In this document: piece after piece, positions 62,253-64,000 of the stretch
How the letters are laid out: the number at the start of each line of letters is the position of its first letter
Numbering within the stretch: the first letter of the stretch is position 1
Assembly: GCA_003133225.1 (NCBI GenBank)
Contig: PKWL01000013.1
Location: forward strand, 24,509-88,508
Reading direction: 5' to 3'
Length of the DNA: 64,000 nucleotides
From: Janthinobacterium sp.
GTDB taxonomy: Bacteria; Pseudomonadota; Gammaproteobacteria; Burkholderiales; Burkholderiaceae_D
Made by a program: the position numbers and the translations under genes
The notes under the pieces: model-generated
Databases searched by the model: none
Seen by the model: the letters and a program-made list of their open reading frames with translations, nothing else
What the model was told of the DNA's origin: nothing

Positions 62253-63554
62253 TTGGATGAAGTGACGATAAAAACGAAACGCCCGCCGTTAACCCGGTAC
62301 ATCCTGTACGCAATGATTTTGGGCATTCTCGTAGGTTATGCCTGCCATGAGACATTCCCGGATCAAAAAACCACCGCCGACATCGCCTCCCACATCGCCA
62401 TTGTGACCGATGTGTTTCTGCGCCTGATTAAAATGATCATCGCGCTGCTCGTGTTTTCCACCTTGACCACTGGCATCGCACAAATGGGCGACGCCAAGGC
62501 GGCGGGCCGCATCGGCGCCAAGGCCTTCGGTTGGTTTGTGTGCGCGTCGCTGGTCTCGCTCACGCTCGGCATCATCTTGTCCAATCTGATGCAGCTGGGA
62601 GCCCACTTGGGCCTGCCGCTGCCGCCCGTTGCCGCAGCCACCGGTTTGAATCCGGCCGCGTTTACTTTGAAAGACTTCATCTCGCACATGGTTCCGAAGT
62701 CGCCGGTCGAGGCCATGGCCAACAATGAAATCTTGCAAGTTCTGGTTTTTGCGATCTTTTTCGGAACCGCGTTGGGCGGGCTGGGCGAATCGGGCAAAAA
62801 ACTAACTGAGGTGATCGACCAGCTGGCGCAGGTGATGCTGCGCATTACGGGTGCCATCATGAAAATGGCGCCCCTTGCCGTGTTTGCCGCGATGGCCTCG
62901 GTTGTCACCACGCACGGTCTCGCGATCCTGGTCACTTTTGCCAAGTTTATGAGTGGCTTCTACCTCGGACTGTTCTGCCTGTGGACGCTGCTCATTGCGG
63001 GCGGCTTTGTCTTTATCGGAGCGCGCGTGTTCAAGCTGGTCGGGCTGATCCGCGAACCATTCCTATTGGCTTTTTGCACGGCCAGTTCTGAGGCGGCGTA
63101 TCCCAAGCTTCTGGAGGCGCTCGACAAGTTTGGCGTTCAACGCAAAATTTCCAGCTTTGTGCTGCCGATGGGTTATTCGTTCAATCTCGATGGCTCGATG
63201 ATGTATTGCACCTTCGCCGTCCTGTTTATCGCCCAAGCCTATGGCATCGATCTGCCGCTGGGCACCCAAATCGTCATGCTGCTGCTGTTGATGCTGACCT
63301 CCAAGGGCATGGCCGGCGTGCCGCGCGCCTCGTTAGTGGTCATCGCCGCCACCCTTACCCAGTTCCATATTCCCGAAGCCGGCCTGTTGCTGCTGATGGG
63401 GATCGATCAGTTTCTCGACATGGGGCGTTCGGCCACCAATGCTGTGGGCAACGCCATCGCCGCCGCAGTGGTCGCTAAATGGGAAGGCGCGCTCGGCACC
63501 GGAGGCGAAACGCAAGCGGGCGTTATTGAAGCGCCTCTTTTGCGCGCGGCGTGA
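62253..63554 (+). CDS. Dicarboxylate/amino acid:cation symporter (DctA/GltP family)
   Basis: A 433-residue inner-membrane secondary transporter with eight hydrophobic helices and two re-entrant loops. Signature segments: LKMIIALLVFSTLTTGIAQMGD, FCTASSEAAYPKLLEAL (serine-rich first hairpin), SSFVLPMGYSFNLDGSMMYCTFAVLFIAQ and GIDQFLDMGRSATNAVGNAIAAAVVAKW. The YSFNLDG form is like DctA, so C4-dicarboxylates are likely substrates, which would fit the fumarate reductase in the window; glutamate cannot be excluded. The start is a TTG: AAGGAG lies 7 nt upstream, and the nearest ATG (62257) is out of frame. Confidence 0.88.
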   Translation: MDEVTIKTKRPPLTRYILYAMILGILVGYACHETFPDQKTTADIASHIAIVTDVFLRLIKMIIALLVFSTLTTGIAQMGDAKAAGRIGAKAFGWFVCASLVSLTLGIILSNLMQLGAHLGLPLPPVAAATGLNPAAFTLKDFISHMVPKSPVEAMANNEILQVLVFAIFFGTALGGLGESGKKLTEVIDQLAQVMLRITGAIMKMAPLAVFAAMASVVTTHGLAILVTFAKFMSGFYLGLFCLWTLLIAGGFVFIGARVFKLVGLIREPFLLAFCTASSEAAYPKLLEALDKFGVQRKISSFVLPMGYSFNLDGSMMYCTFAVLFIAQAYGIDLPLGTQIVMLLLLMLTSKGMAGVPRASLVVIAATLTQFHIPEAGLLLLMGIDQFLDMGRSATNAVGNAIAAAVVAKWEGALGTGGETQAGVIEAPLLRAA

Positions 63555-63879
63555 ACCATCCTCAAAGCCGAAGCTGATGCGCCCGTTCCCAAGGCGCCAC
63601 CTGGCGTCGCATCGTCCGGCGCAAGATCAGAGCGATGCTGGGGTTAGAGAATTGTTGGCCGGCAGCGAACTGAAGCGCCTAATTGAGCAAGGTCAATTGA
63701 TTTTGCCAAATGGGGGGCCAAGCTGACAGGCTTCGCGCCCGTCGTTGCGCTCGCCTAGCTGGGCCCCCTGGTGCGCCTAGTCATTTGGACGGGCACCCCT
63801 CGTCTTATATAAATTGCTGACGCTCGGCCACAAGCCGGAGCAACAGCAATCGGATTTAACACCGCATTGGAGAAGCAAG
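63555..63879. other. Intergenic region, nothing firm recognised
   Basis: About 325 bp. A frame ending at 63726 has a coding-like tail (RELLAGSELKRLIEQGQLILP) but no credible start, so it may be a remnant. TTATATAAATTG near 63806 could be part of the promoter of the next gene. Confidence 0.4.
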
Positions 63880-64000
63880 ATGAAACGAATGCCGCAAGAT
63901 TTGCGTACCCAGACGCTCGCTCTGGTCAACGCCAGCGCCCCCGCCGCCGACAGCAGCCAGGTCGCATCCTTGATCAGTGTCTGGCTCGGTTCCTTGGACG
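63880..64000 (+). CDS. Start of an unidentified gene (truncated by window end)
   Basis: Forty codons are visible from ATG 63880, with GGAGA 6 nt upstream: MKRMPQDLRTQTLALVNASA, continuing through SSQVASLISVWLGSLD. The frame is open to the window edge. Too short to identify; no signal peptide is evident. Confidence 0.6.
   Translation, partial: MKRMPQDLRTQTLALVNASAPAADSSQVASLISVWLGSLD

Overview
This is a GC-rich chromosomal segment whose gene content and order (lplT-alr-radA, tsaB-rimI-UDG-DUF1853, DUF1415, imuA-imuB-dnaE2, [14 protein letters not shown] chemoreceptor) fit a betaproteobacterium of the order Burkholderiales, most likely an Oxalobacteraceae member (Massilia/Duganella/Janthinobacterium-like). 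This placement is inferred from protein recognition only. No prophage, intact insertion sequence or CRISPR array was seen.

Layout. 0-2.3 kb: 3' end of rarA, serS and a tRNA-Ser(CGA). 2.3-5.5 kb: a gene-poor patch with an AT-richer glycosyltransferase-like ORF between two diverged copies of a 37-nt repeat, then a small outer-membrane beta-barrel gene. 5.5-9.8 kb: a complete quinol:fumarate reductase operon (frdABCD) followed by an RquA-type rhodoquinone biosynthesis gene. 9.9-15.3 kb: the SOS mutagenesis cassette imuA-imuB-dnaE2 behind a textbook LexA box. 15.3-24 kb: accessory region with small unknown genes, a HugZ-like protein, a secreted protein with repeats in its signal peptide, an alpha/beta hydrolase and a ThiF-like/nitroreductase pair. 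23.9-28.2 kb: a degenerate GGDEF protein, ppx, an H1-like Ala/Lys-rich protein and a small HTH protein.

28.4-38.1 kb: a five-gene ABC transporter operon of the PhnCDE type, whose binding protein resembles the putative selenate-binding branch, divergent from egtD-egtB (ergothioneine). It is followed by leuA with a leucine-rich leader peptide, and selD. 38.4-48.1 kb: a PstS-like protein with a PAS-GGDEF-EAL enzyme, rhlE, fabI, mltD and a DUF1415 gene. 48.1-55.8 kb: a perfect 36-bp palindrome, a thioredoxin-like gene, the overlapping tsaB-rimI-UDG-DUF1853 operon, and lplT, alr, radA. 56.3-59.3 kb: anaerobic ribonucleotide reductase, in which the glycyl-radical segment appears to be a separate 62-residue gene between nrdD and nrdG. 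59.8-64 kb: a chemoreceptor, a dicarboxylate symporter starting at TTG, and the start of one further gene.

How it fits together. Fumarate reductase with RquA, class III ribonucleotide reductase and FNR-like boxes near both loci point to a facultatively anaerobic life with fumarate respiration through rhodoquinol. A C4-dicarboxylate-type transporter and a chemoreceptor lie in the same window. The transporter-egtDB-selD neighbourhood suggests linked sulfur/selenium redox metabolism. The most notable observations are the split NrdD, the frd-rquA linkage, two enzymes with eroded active sites (a GGDEF domain and a UDG), and the leuA leader peptide.
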